From positions 1 through 19,554 of the forward strand of contig CAZLHQ010000049.1 of NCBI GenBank assembly GCA_964559355.1: a stretch of DNA of 19,554 bases, in the 5' to 3' direction. Shown piece by piece: positions 1 to 8,164 of this stretch (positions are counted from its first letter, which is position 1; every line of letters starts with the position of its first letter). The notes below the pieces were generated by a model, which was given only the letters and a program-made list of their open reading frames with translations, did no database searches and had not been told where the DNA came from. The position numbers and the translations under genes were made by a program. This DNA is from JAEUMD01 sp964559355. Lineage in GTDB: Bacteria > Pseudomonadota > Alphaproteobacteria > Rhizobiales > Hyphomicrobiaceae.

Positions 1-3000
1 CTCGCCGACCACGAGGCACTGGTGGCGGTGGCTTTCCAGCGCCAGCACCGCGAGCAGGTCGTCGCGCGGGTAGCGCACATATGCGCCATCCTTGGCCAAA
101 GCGCCGTCGGGAATCCAGAACATGCGCTCCAACCACATCACATGGTCGAGCCGCAACGCGCCTGCGTGGCGCATGTTGGCCGCAAGCAATTCCGAAAACG
201 GCCGATAGGCTGTAGCCGTCATGTGATGCGGCGACATCGGCGGCATACCCCAGGCCTGGCCGGTGCTGGAGAACGGATCGGGCGGTGCGCCGAACTGGCA
301 TGCGCGTGCAAAGGCGTCCGGTGCGCCCCAGACTTCCGCACCATCGGGTGCAGCACCAACGGCGAGGTCGCCATAGAGCCCGATCGCAAGGCCGCTGGCG
401 TGTGCCGCCGCCGCTGTCGCGGCAAGCTGGCGATCCGTCTCGAACTGGAGATAGGCGTAGAAGGAGCACCGTTGCGCATGCTCGCGTGCGAAGTGTGCGA
501 CGTCGGGTGCATCGGCTCGTGCGTAGGTGGATGGCCACGTCGATGGCGGACCCATCCGTTCTTCCAGCGCCTGGAACGTAGCAAAGCGGGAAAGCTGCTC
601 GCCTCCGCGCGCGAGGAAGGCATCGAAGGCCTTGCGGCGCGGGCTGTCAGAGCCGGGCGGGTGATGGTGCGCAAAGATCGAATAGAGCTGCTCTGCGTTG
701 GCCAGTTTGAATTTTGCGGTGGCGGCATAGTCGACAAGTTCGCTGTCGTGCATGGCGACGTGTGCGCTAGCAAGCGCGGCGCGCATTTCGGTAGCGCCGG
801 TGAATTCGGGAATGGCGCTGAGGTCGAGATAAAGCGGATTGAGGAACAGCCGGCTCGATGGCGAATAGGGGCTGGCGCGGTCGGGTTGTGAAACGAACAG
901 GGCGTGCAGTGGATTGATGCCGAGCGCTACGCCGCCGGCCTGTCCGACACGCTGGCCGAGTGCCGCGAGATCGCCCAGATCGCCGATACCCGCATCGGAG
1001 ACGCCGGCAGCGGCCGCGAGGTCGTTTCGCAGTCCGGAGCGCAATCCGTAAAGCTGGCATGCGAGGCCCCAACGCCTCTCGCCTGCGGCGAGCCAATCGG
1101 GCCGGTAGGCATGCGCTGGCGCGATGATGAGGCTACAGCGGCCGCTGAGACTGCCGACATCGACGCTGAGCTCATGGCGTCCGATCGGCAGATCATCGGG
1201 CAGGTTGAGCTCCAGGCGCATTATATCTGCGCCATCGATGTGTCGCGCTTCTTTGACTGAGAGTGACCGAGACGATGTTTCACCCGATCGCGCGCCATCG
1301 CCATCCAGGGAAATGCGCCACGCGATATGGCGACCCAAAAGCACCCCTGGCAGGCTCAGCACGATCGAGACGGGCTGTCGGTCGCTACGTCGCCGTGTCA
1401 CCAAGACGGGTGGCAACAGCCGAACCCAGGGCTCGAGCTGCAAACCGCGCAGCAGGTCGCGTGCGTCTTGCTCGGTCCGCGGGGGCAGGCCCATTGCGCC
1501 AAGCAAAGCCCGCTTCGTATCGACGGAAGCAATACACTCGCGGCCATGCAAATCCCAGTAGGTGGTTTCCACGCCAGCCAACCGGCAGAGCCGATCGAGT
1601 GTTGCAGTGTCGGCTGTGCGTGTGCCGGCCGGATTACTCCTCGTGCCGGATGCAAGCGATTGTGCTGCCGCACCACCCGATCGCAGCACGACGAGACTGC
1701 GCGCCGTAAGCGAAATCGTCTGCTCTGCGGCGAGAACGAATGAGGTGTGCACAGGTGCGTGTGGCACGGCGGTATCTGCAAGCACATGCCACTCGCGCCC
1801 ATACCGCGCGGGTGGCAGGCGGAATGCGACCTCGCCATCATGGGCATTGAAGAGGATCAAAACGTTGTGGCGCAGTGTCGGCGCATCGGTCCCGTTTGCG
1901 TCCGTGTCACAATCAGCCAAGTGCAGGCCAATGGCTCGGGCATAATCGATCTGCCAATCGGCCAGTGTCATCTTTTGGCCGTGCGGAGACCACCAGCTGG
2001 CGTCCTCGATGTCGGCCTCGCTCAGCGGCTTTCCGGTGAGGAAGCGCGTTTGCCGCAGCGTGGGCAGAGAATGGCGCAGATGCGCGAGCCTGCGAGCGAA
2101 CTTCAGCAGTGCGGCGCCTTCTTCACTCGCCTGCCGCGACCAGTCGATCCAGGTGAGTGCGTTGTCCTGGCAATAGGCATTGTTGTTGCCGCCTTGCGTT
2201 TGGCCGATCTCGTCGCCCGCAAGCAGCATCGGCACGCCTTGCGAGAGTAGCAGCGTCGCAAGGATATTGCGCATCTGCCGGGCCCGGACGGCGCGGATCG
2301 AAGGCTCTGCCGTCTCGCCCTCGACACCATAGTTGGCGCTGAGATTGTCGTTCGTGCCGTCACGGTTGTCTTCGCCGTTGGCTTCGTTGTGCTTGATCGC
2401 GAAGCTGACGAGATCGCGCAACGTGAAGCCGTCGTGAGCGGTTATGAAGTTGAGGCTCGACTGCGGACCGAGCGTATGACCGGCAAAGACGTCAGTGGAG
2501 GCAGTGAGGCGCGTGGCCAGCTCTGGAATGCGGCCGGCGTCGCCGCGCCAGTAGGATCGCACGGTGTTGCGGTAGCGGTCGTTCCATTCGCTGAAATTCT
2601 CGGTGAAACTGCCGAGCCTGTAGCCCCCGGGGCCGGTATCCCACGGTTCGGCAATCATCTTGACGCCGGCCAGGACAGGATCGGCGCCAAGCGCTTTCAT
2701 CAGCGGCGCCCTGGCGTCAAAGCCATGGTTGGTGCGGGCGAGCGTGGTGGCGAGATCGAAGCGGAAGCCGTCGACCCCCATCTCCTCGACCCAATGCCGA
2801 AGCGAGTCTCGCACCAGGCCAAGGGCCGGCTCCCGATCGAGCGCCAGCGTGTTGCCGCAACCGGTGTCGTCGACATAATAGCGCGGAGCCTGCGCAATGA
2901 GACGGTAATAGCTCGCATTGTCGATGCCGCGCAGGCTGAGGGTGGGGCCAAGGTGCCAGCCTTCGCCGGTATGATTGTAGACGACATCGAGAATGACCTC

Positions 3001-3804
3001 GATGCCCGCATCGTGGAAGCGGCGGACCATGGCGCGCATTTCCGCGCGCGCTTCGCCGGCGGCAAAGCGGGGATCGGGCGCCATGAAGCAATAGGGATTG
3101 TACCCCCAATAGTTGGTGAGGCGCTTGGCGACCAGATGCGGCTCATCCGCGAAGGGGAATATCGGCAGCAGCTCGATTGCCGTGATGCCGAGCGAGGCGA
3201 GATGCCCAATAACCGCATCGCTGGCAAGGCCGCTGAATGTGCCGCGCAAATGTTCGGGCACATCGGGGTGCAGTCGCGTCATGCCGGCGACATGCAACTC
3301 GTAGAGAATGGTTTGCGCCCATGGCGTGTGCGGGGCCCGGCCGAGATCGAGCGTGTCGTGCTGTCCCGCGACGATGCACTTGGGCATGAAGGCGGCGTTG
3401 TCGCGCGTGTCGAAGCTGAGGTCTGCCTCCGCCGCGCTGCGCATGAAGCCGAAGTTGGCGCCGTTATTGATAATCCTCCCGTGCAGCTCGCGTGCATACG
3501 GGTCGATCAGCAGCTTGTTGGGGTTGAAGCGATGGCCCGCTTCCGGCGCATAGGGTCCATGCACGCGGTAGCCGTAGCACTGGCCGGCCGCTATTGCCGG
3601 CACGAAGCCATGCCACACGTCCCCGGTTCGCGCCGGCAAGGTCAAACGAGCGGTTTCATGCCGACCGCTGGCATCGAACAGGCACAGCTCGACGCGCTCG
3701 GCATTGGCCGAATAGAGCGCAAAATTGACGCCGTCGCCCTGGTACGTCGCACCGAGCGGGACAGGCATGCCCGTCAATATGTGCTTTGGGGTTGCAAGAT
3801 CCAT
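1..3804 (-). CDS. glgX-malQ: GlgX-MalQ fusion: glycogen debranching enzyme joined to 4-alpha-glucanotransferase (C-terminus beyond window)
   Basis: I read this frame codon by codon on the minus strand from the ATG at 3804 to base 1 (1268 codons) and found no stop. Residues about 1-700 are GlgX: an N-terminal CBM48-like region, DVVYNHT at 273-279, nucleophile Asp350 in GFRFDLA, acid/base Glu386 in IAEPW, Asp458 in TAHDGF, then the GlgX-typical KHNEANGEDNRDG stretch. A Ser/Ala/Gly-rich linker lies at about 707-730. From about 730 the protein is MalQ: LACQLYGLRS at 914-923, INPLHA at 963-968, SPYSPSSR at 978-985, GAPPDPFS, and nucleophile Asp1220 in LRLDHVM. The last visible residue, Glu1268 in VVGE, matches the MalQ acid/base. 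GlgX cuts the short alpha-1,6 stubs left by phosphorylase; MalQ disproportionates the released maltooligosaccharides. It starts 8 bp after glgB, so the two are probably one operon. No convincing internal start with a Shine-Dalgarno sequence is visible at the junction. MalQ lacks its last part only because the window ends. Confidence 0.93.
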   Translation of the reverse strand, partial: MDLATPKHILTGMPVPLGATYQGDGVNFALYSANAERVELCLFDASGRHETARLTLPARTGDVWHGFVPAIAAGQCYGYRVHGPYAPEAGHRFNPNKLLIDPYARELHGRIINNGANFGFMRSAAEADLSFDTRDNAAFMPKCIVAGQHDTLDLGRAPHTPWAQTILYELHVAGMTRLHPDVPEHLRGTFSGLASDAVIGHLASLGITAIELLPIFPFADEPHLVAKRLTNYWGYNPYCFMAPDPRFAAGEARAEMRAMVRRFHDAGIEVILDVVYNHTGEGWHLGPTLSLRGIDNASYYRLIAQAPRYYVDDTGCGNTLALDREPALGLVRDSLRHWVEEMGVDGFRFDLATTLARTNHGFDARAPLMKALGADPVLAGVKMIAEPWDTGPGGYRLGSFTENFSEWNDRYRNTVRSYWRGDAGRIPELATRLTASTDVFAGHTLGPQSSLNFITAHDGFTLRDLVSFAIKHNEANGEDNRDGTNDNLSANYGVEGETAEPSIRAVRARQMRNILATLLLSQGVPMLLAGDEIGQTQGGNNNAYCQDNALTWIDWSRQASEEGAALLKFARRLAHLRHSLPTLRQTRFLTGKPLSEADIEDASWWSPHGQKMTLADWQIDYARAIGLHLADCDTDANGTDAPTLRHNVLILFNAHDGEVAFRLPPARYGREWHVLADTAVPHAPVHTSFVLAAEQTISLTARSLVVLRSGGAAAQSLASGTRSNPAGTRTADTATLDRLCRLAGVETTYWDLHGRECIASVDTKRALLGAMGLPPRTEQDARDLLRGLQLEPWVRLLPPVLVTRRRSDRQPVSIVLSLPGVLLGRHIAWRISLDGDGARSGETSSRSLSVKEARHIDGADIMRLELNLPDDLPIGRHELSVDVGSLSGRCSLIIAPAHAYRPDWLAAGERRWGLACQLYGLRSGLRNDLAAAAGVSDAGIGDLGDLAALGQRVGQAGGVALGINPLHALFVSQPDRASPYSPSSRLFLNPLYLDLSAIPEFTGATEMRAALASAHVAMHDSELVDYAATAKFKLANAEQLYSIFAHHHPPGSDSPRRKAFDAFLARGGEQLSRFATFQALEERMGPPSTWPSTYARADAPDVAHFAREHAQRCSFYAYLQFETDRQLAATAAAAHASGLAIGLYGDLAVGAAPDGAEVWGAPDAFARACQFGAPPDPFSSTGQAWGMPPMSPHHMTATAYRPFSELLAANMRHAGALRLDHVMWLERMFWIPDGALAKDGAYVRYPRDDLLAVLALESHRHQCLVVGE

Positions 3805-3812
3805 GTGCGCGC

Positions 3813-6014
3813 TCACGCGGAGTCGGGCGCAAGCACGAGAACGGCAAGTGGCGGTATCGTCAATGTCAGGGAGTTTGGCAGATCGTGCATGGGCACCCTT
3901 TGTGCGTCGACGCGGCCAACATTGCCAAGGTTGGAGCCGCCATAGAAGGCGGAATCGGAGTTGAATAGCTCGCGCCATGCACCGGCACGGGGGATGCCGA
4001 TGCGATAGCCTTGCCTGGGGACCGGCGTGAAATTGCACACCACGACTGCGGCGTCGTGCGGATTTCGACCGTGACGACGGAAACTCAGAATTCCCTGCTC
4101 GAAGTCGTGGCAGTCGATCCATGCAAAGCCATCGGCCTCGCTGTCGCGCTCATGCAAGGCTGGCAGCGTCCTGTAGAGCCGGTTCAGATCGCGCACGAGA
4201 GACTGCACGCCGCGGTGCATATCATCACCCAGCAGATGCCAGTCGAGGCCGCGATCGTGGTTCCACTCGCGCTCCTGCGCCAGCTCGCCACCCATGAACA
4301 GCAACTTCTTGCCGGGATGCGTGAACATGAACGACAGATAGAGCCGCAGATTAGCGAACCGCTGCCATCGGTCTCCCGGCATGCGGCCGAGCAGCGAGCC
4401 CTTGCCGTGCACCACCTCGTCGTGAGAGAGCGGCAACACGAAATTCTCGGTAAAGGCGTACATCAAGGCAAATGTCAGGTCGTTATGATGGTGCTTGCGA
4501 TAGACCGGATCGCGCGCCATGTAGCGCAGCGTGTCGTTCATCCAGCCCATGCTCCACTTGTAGCCGAAGCCGAGCCCGCCGCTGGAGGTCGGCCGCGATA
4601 CCATCGGCCAGGCGGTCGACTCTTCGGCGATGGTGAAGGCGCCGGGGTGGTGCGCATAGACGAGCTCGTTCAAGCGCCGTAGGAATGCGATGGCTTCCAG
4701 GTTCTCGTTGCCGCCATAGCGATTGGCCAGCCATTCGCCGGGCTTGCGCGAATAATCGAGATAAAGCATCGACGCTACCGCATCGACGCGCAGGCCATCG
4801 ACGTGCAATTCGCTGAGCCAGTAGAGCGCATTTCCGATCAAGTAGTTGACGACTTCAGTGCGGCTGAAATTGTAGATCAAGGTGCCCCAATCGGCGTGGC
4901 GGCCAAGGCGTGGGTCGGCATGCTCATAAAGGTGCGTACCGTCGAAGCGGACAAGACCATGCTCGTCCTCGGGGAAGTGGCCGACGACCCAATCGAGGAT
5001 GACGCCGATGCCGGCGGTATGGCAGCGGTCGATGAGGTGGCGAAGATCGTCGGGCGTGCCAAAGCGGCTGGTCGGCGCGAACAGGCCGATCGGCTGATAG
5101 CCCCACGAGCCGTCGAAGGGATACTCGCTCACCGGCATCAGCTCGATGTGCGTGAAACCCATGTCCTTGACGTAGGGCACCAGCTCCTCGGCCAGCTCCG
5201 TGTAAGTCAGGTATCGGCCATCTTGCTTGCGCCGCCAGGAGCCCAGATGCACCTCATAGATGCTGATCGGGGCGGCCGTTGAATTTCTGCCCGAACGTTC
5301 GACCATCCACTGCTGGTCGTTCCAGGAGAAGCCGCCAAGGCGCGTAACGCGCGAGGCCGTGCGTGGCGGCGGCTCCATGGCGAAGGCATAAGGGTCGGCT
5401 TTGAGCGGCAGAATGGCGCCATCTTTCGATTTCACCTCGAACTTGTAGAGGGTGCCCTCGCCAAGTCCGGGAATGAAGATTTCCCATAGGCCGACTCCGG
5501 GGTGGAGCCGCATGGGATGACGGCGACCGTCCCAGCCGTTGAAGTCTCCAACGACGCTGACGCGGCGTGCGTTGGGCGCCCAAACGGCGAAATGCACGCC
5601 CGCGACGCCCTGGTGGGTGAGGACGTGGGCGCCGAGCTTCTCGTAGTTGCGGTAGTGGGTGCCTTCGCCGAACAAGTGGAGATCGATGTCGCCCAGAACC
5701 GGGAGGAAGCGATAAGGGTCGTTGATTTCTTGCACGAGGTCGCCGGTGCGGGTGCGGAAACGATAGGCAGCCGGCATGGCGGCGGCGGGCAGGCGAGCCT
5801 CGAACAAGCCCGCCGGGTGTGTTTTGTGCAGAGCAGCAAGCAGCGTGCCTTCCGGCGAGACGAGGTCGACGCTGGCGACGCCAGGTAGAAACGTGCGCAC
5901 GACGGCGCTGCCGCTCGCGTCATCGGAATGCGGTCCGAGGTAGCCGAAGGGGTCGCCGTGGTCTCCGCCGACAAGTGCCGCAGCTGCAGCGCTGTCCTTT
6001 GTGCGATCGCTCAT
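3813..6014 (-). CDS. glgB: 1,4-alpha-glucan branching enzyme (GH13)
   Basis: This 733-residue protein introduces alpha-1,6 branches into cytoplasmic glycogen by cutting alpha-1,4 chains and transferring them. Its length is close to the E. coli enzyme (728). An N-terminal domain (about 20-115) and a CBM48 domain (about 130-220, with VWAPNARRVSVVGDFNGWDG) precede the GH13 barrel. Catalytic residues are Asp411 in VDGLRVDAVASMLYLDY, Glu464 in TIAEES, and the Asp of LPLSHDEVVHGKGSL. A C-terminal beta domain closes the protein. The first in-frame ATG is used; an in-frame stop lies about 30 bp upstream (6045-6047), and no clear ribosome binding site is visible. One oddity is DWVVGHFP, where most members have DWVPGHFP or DWVPAHFP. 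The gene is followed after 8 bp by the glgX-malQ fusion and is divergent from the por operon. Confidence 0.97.
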   Translation of the reverse strand: MSDRTKDSAAAAALVGGDHGDPFGYLGPHSDDASGSAVVRTFLPGVASVDLVSPEGTLLAALHKTHPAGLFEARLPAAAMPAAYRFRTRTGDLVQEINDPYRFLPVLGDIDLHLFGEGTHYRNYEKLGAHVLTHQGVAGVHFAVWAPNARRVSVVGDFNGWDGRRHPMRLHPGVGLWEIFIPGLGEGTLYKFEVKSKDGAILPLKADPYAFAMEPPPRTASRVTRLGGFSWNDQQWMVERSGRNSTAAPISIYEVHLGSWRRKQDGRYLTYTELAEELVPYVKDMGFTHIELMPVSEYPFDGSWGYQPIGLFAPTSRFGTPDDLRHLIDRCHTAGIGVILDWVVGHFPEDEHGLVRFDGTHLYEHADPRLGRHADWGTLIYNFSRTEVVNYLIGNALYWLSELHVDGLRVDAVASMLYLDYSRKPGEWLANRYGGNENLEAIAFLRRLNELVYAHHPGAFTIAEESTAWPMVSRPTSSGGLGFGYKWSMGWMNDTLRYMARDPVYRKHHHNDLTFALMYAFTENFVLPLSHDEVVHGKGSLLGRMPGDRWQRFANLRLYLSFMFTHPGKKLLFMGGELAQEREWNHDRGLDWHLLGDDMHRGVQSLVRDLNRLYRTLPALHERDSEADGFAWIDCHDFEQGILSFRRHGRNPHDAAVVVCNFTPVPRQGYRIGIPRAGAWRELFNSDSAFYGGSNLGNVGRVDAQRVPMHDLPNSLTLTIPPLAVLVLAPDSA

Positions 6015-6034
6015 GGAATTGGGTTTCAGCTGTT

Positions 6035-6079
6035 GCTCAAGGGGCTAATGCTCAACGTGCTAATGCTCAAGGGGCTCAC
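6035..6079. repeat. Three tandem 15-bp repeats upstream of glgB
   Basis: Three head-to-tail 15-bp units read GCTCAAGGGGCTAAT (6035-6049), GCTCAACGTGCTAAT (6050-6064) and GCTCAAGGGGCTCAC (6065-6079). They lie 21 bp upstream of the glgB start codon, inside its probable leader or promoter. The unit is close to 1.5 helical turns, so successive copies would face alternate sides of the helix. Function is unknown: it could be a regulator array, a leader RNA element or a slippage product. Confidence 0.8.
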
Positions 6080-6186
6080 CCGTGCACACGCGGTTATTGC
6101 GAGGCAAAGTCGAAAGCACCCAAGCATAAGGTACGCTGCGGCGCAATGTGGCCGCGCCGAAGATGCTCGATGTTAGAGTGTTGGAT

Positions 6187-6200
6187 TTGACGCAGGTTAA
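6187..6200. promoter_or_regulatory. Possible FNR/FixK-type box upstream of the por operon
   Basis: TTGA-CGCAGG-TTAA fits the TTGA-N6-TCAA core of Fnr/FixK sites with one mismatch. It is centred at 6193.5. A weak extended -10-like TGCTAGCAA sits at 6221-6229, which would place transcription start near 6235 and the box near -41.5, the class II activator position. Oxygen-sensitive POR genes would be a sensible target. This is inference from one imperfect match. Confidence 0.35.
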
Positions 6201-6265
6201 GTCCGGTGCAGCGCGGTGTGTGCTAGCAACTCTTGCATGGTTGCGTTCTATTGATGGTGCGTGAC

Positions 6266-6826
6266 ATGTTCCAGACTCGCATTCATGGTCGAGGCGGCCA
6301 AGGTGTCGTCACCGCCGCCGAAGTTCTGTCTATTGCAGCCTTCCTTGAGGGGCGACACGCCCAGGCCTTTCCGAGCTTTGGCTCAGAGCGGATGGGGGCG
6401 CCCGTCACCGCGTTCTGCCGCATCGACGACAAAGAGATTCGTCTGCGCGAGCCGATCTCCAGACCCGACGCGCTGATCATTCAGGACCCGACATTGCTGC
6501 ATCAGGTCGAGCTGTTCCGTGGCGTCGATACAAACGGCTATCTTCTCATCAACACCTCACGCAGCGTCGAGCAGCTTGGTATCGGTGAACTCGCCGCGCG
6601 ATTTCCGCCCGGTCATGTCCGCACCATTGCCGCCAGCGAGATAGCCGTGAAGCATGTCGGCCGGCCATTGCCTAACGCGGCGCTGCTTGGCGCCTTCGCC
6701 GCTGTGACGGGGCAAGTCAGCGTCAAATCCGTGCAGGCGGCCATCACAGAGAAGTTCGGTGGCGATATCGGACGCAAGAACAGGGAAGCGGCAGCGGAGG
6801 CCTATGCGGCAGCCAAGGCCGCCTGA
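6266..6826 (+). CDS. porG: Pyruvate:acceptor oxidoreductase gamma subunit
   Basis: This 186-residue protein is the gamma subunit/domain of 2-oxoacid:ferredoxin oxidoreductases, which helps bind coenzyme A in the POR complex. The hallmark IHGRGGQG (residues 6-13) opens the protein, followed by a family-typical AFPSFGSERMGAPV segment. The frame is open further upstream, with possible starts at 6254 (ATG) and 6233 (TTG). None has a good ribosome binding site, so the start at 6266 is chosen because family members begin one to four residues before the RIHGRGGQG motif. It is the first gene of the plus-strand run, 75 bp before the alpha subunit, and divergent from glgB. Confidence 0.92.
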   Translation: MFQTRIHGRGGQGVVTAAEVLSIAAFLEGRHAQAFPSFGSERMGAPVTAFCRIDDKEIRLREPISRPDALIIQDPTLLHQVELFRGVDTNGYLLINTSRSVEQLGIGELAARFPPGHVRTIAASEIAVKHVGRPLPNAALLGAFAAVTGQVSVKSVQAAITEKFGGDIGRKNREAAAEAYAAAKAA

Positions 6827-6901
6827 TTGCACCATTTGCGCTGCACGGTTCGTCAGCGTTCGACCGGCTCAACCACCATGTACGACCTGTAGCGGTAGGA
6901 T

Positions 6902-8155
6902 ATGCTGAAACAAATCGAGGGCTCGCACGCCGTCGCCGAGGCCATTGCGCTGTGCCGGCCGGAAGTGATCAGCGCCTACCCGATCACGCCGCAAACCCAT
7001 ATCGTCGAGACCCTGGCGGAAATGGTGCGCGAGGGTAAAGTCGGCTCGTGCCAATTCATCAATGTCGAGTCCGAGTTTGCCGCAATGAGCGCATCGATCG
7101 GCGCCTCGGCGGCTGGCGCGCGCGCCTACACAGCATCGTCCAGTCAGGGCCTGCTGTTCATGGCCGAAGCTGTTTTCAATGCCTCCGGGCTCGGGTTGCC
7201 GATCGTGATGACAGTCGGCAACCGCGCCATCGGTGCTCCGATCAACATCTGGAACGACCACTCCGATTCAATGGCGCTTGCCAATTCGGGATGGATTCAG
7301 CTGTTTGCCGAAACCAACCAGGAGGCGGTCGATCTGCACATTCAGGCCTTCAGGCTGGCCGAAGAGCTCAGCGTTCCTGTGATGGTTTGCATCGACGGCT
7401 TCATCCTCACTCATGCCTACGAGCGCGTTGACATTCCCGATGCCATTGATGTCGATGCCTATCTGCCGCCCTTCCATCCCGTGCAGGTGCTCGACCCGGA
7501 CGATCCGGTCTCGATCGGCGCCATGGTCGGGCCGGAAGCGTTCATGGAAGTGCGCTATCTCGCGCACCACAAGCATCTTCAGGCACTCGAGGTCATCCCG
7601 CGGCTTGCTGCGGAATTCGCGCAGCGCTTCGGACGCGACAGCGGCGGCCTCCTATCGCCCTATCGCTGCGAGGGCGCGCGTACCATTGTGGTCGCGCTAG
7701 GCTCGGTGTGCGGCACGATCAAGGATCTGGTCGACGAGTTGCAGGAAGAAGGCGTCGCCGTCGGTGTCATCAAGATCGGGTCGTTTCGCCCTTTTCCGCT
7801 GGCCGAGCTGCGGGCGGCTTTGGCGGAGGCGGAGCGCGTCATCGTGGTGGAAAAGGATCTAGCACTTGGTCTTGGCGGTATCGTCGCCTCCAACGTGCGC
7901 ATGGCGCTGCGCGGCTCCTCCACCTTGGTCTACACGGTGATCGCCGGTCTCGGCGGCCGCTCCATCACCAAGGCCTCGCTGGCGCGCGTCATTAAAGACG
8001 CCGTCGCCAACAAGCTCGACGATCCGCATTTCCTGGATCTCGACTGGCGGATCGTCGATGCCGAGCTGGCGCGTTCGCAAGAGAAGCGCCGCTCCGGGCC
8101 GATTGCCGAGAACATCTTGCGCGACATTGGCCTCATCGGCCGCAAGAACGGGTGA
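6902..8155 (+). CDS. porA: Pyruvate:acceptor oxidoreductase alpha subunit
   Basis: This 417-residue protein is the alpha subunit, carrying the thiamine-activating pyrimidine-binding domain I and the transketolase C-terminal-like domain II. Visible markers are AYPITPQTHIVE (25-36), NVESEFAAMSASIGAS (54-69, with the glutamates expected near the TPP aminopyrimidine), and the NIWNDHSDSM segment. The GSFRPFP motif of domain II lies near residue 300. Its length suits an independent four-subunit-type alpha chain rather than the single-chain bacterial PFOR of about 1170 residues. The purine-rich GGTAGGAT sits immediately before the ATG, too close to be an ideal ribosome binding site; the start is supported mainly by family N-termini. 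It is followed after 9 bp by porB. Confidence 0.95.
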   Translation: MLKQIEGSHAVAEAIALCRPEVISAYPITPQTHIVETLAEMVREGKVGSCQFINVESEFAAMSASIGASAAGARAYTASSSQGLLFMAEAVFNASGLGLPIVMTVGNRAIGAPINIWNDHSDSMALANSGWIQLFAETNQEAVDLHIQAFRLAEELSVPVMVCIDGFILTHAYERVDIPDAIDVDAYLPPFHPVQVLDPDDPVSIGAMVGPEAFMEVRYLAHHKHLQALEVIPRLAAEFAQRFGRDSGGLLSPYRCEGARTIVVALGSVCGTIKDLVDELQEEGVAVGVIKIGSFRPFPLAELRAALAEAERVIVVEKDLALGLGGIVASNVRMALRGSSTLVYTVIAGLGGRSITKASLARVIKDAVANKLDDPHFLDLDWRIVDAELARSQEKRRSGPIAENILRDIGLIGRKNG

Positions 8156-8164
8156 GGATGGGCG

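Noticed and set aside
22..891. 289-residue plus-strand open frame
   Set aside because: Antisense shadow of the MalQ part, which carries clear family motifs on the minus strand.
2389..3945. 518-residue plus-strand open frame
   Set aside because: It is the exact codon-register mirror of the GlgX frame; high GC suppresses stops on the antisense. The translation has no recognisable domain.
4011..4682. 223-residue plus-strand open frame
   Set aside because: Lies wholly inside glgB on the opposite strand; composition is that of antisense GC-rich coding DNA.
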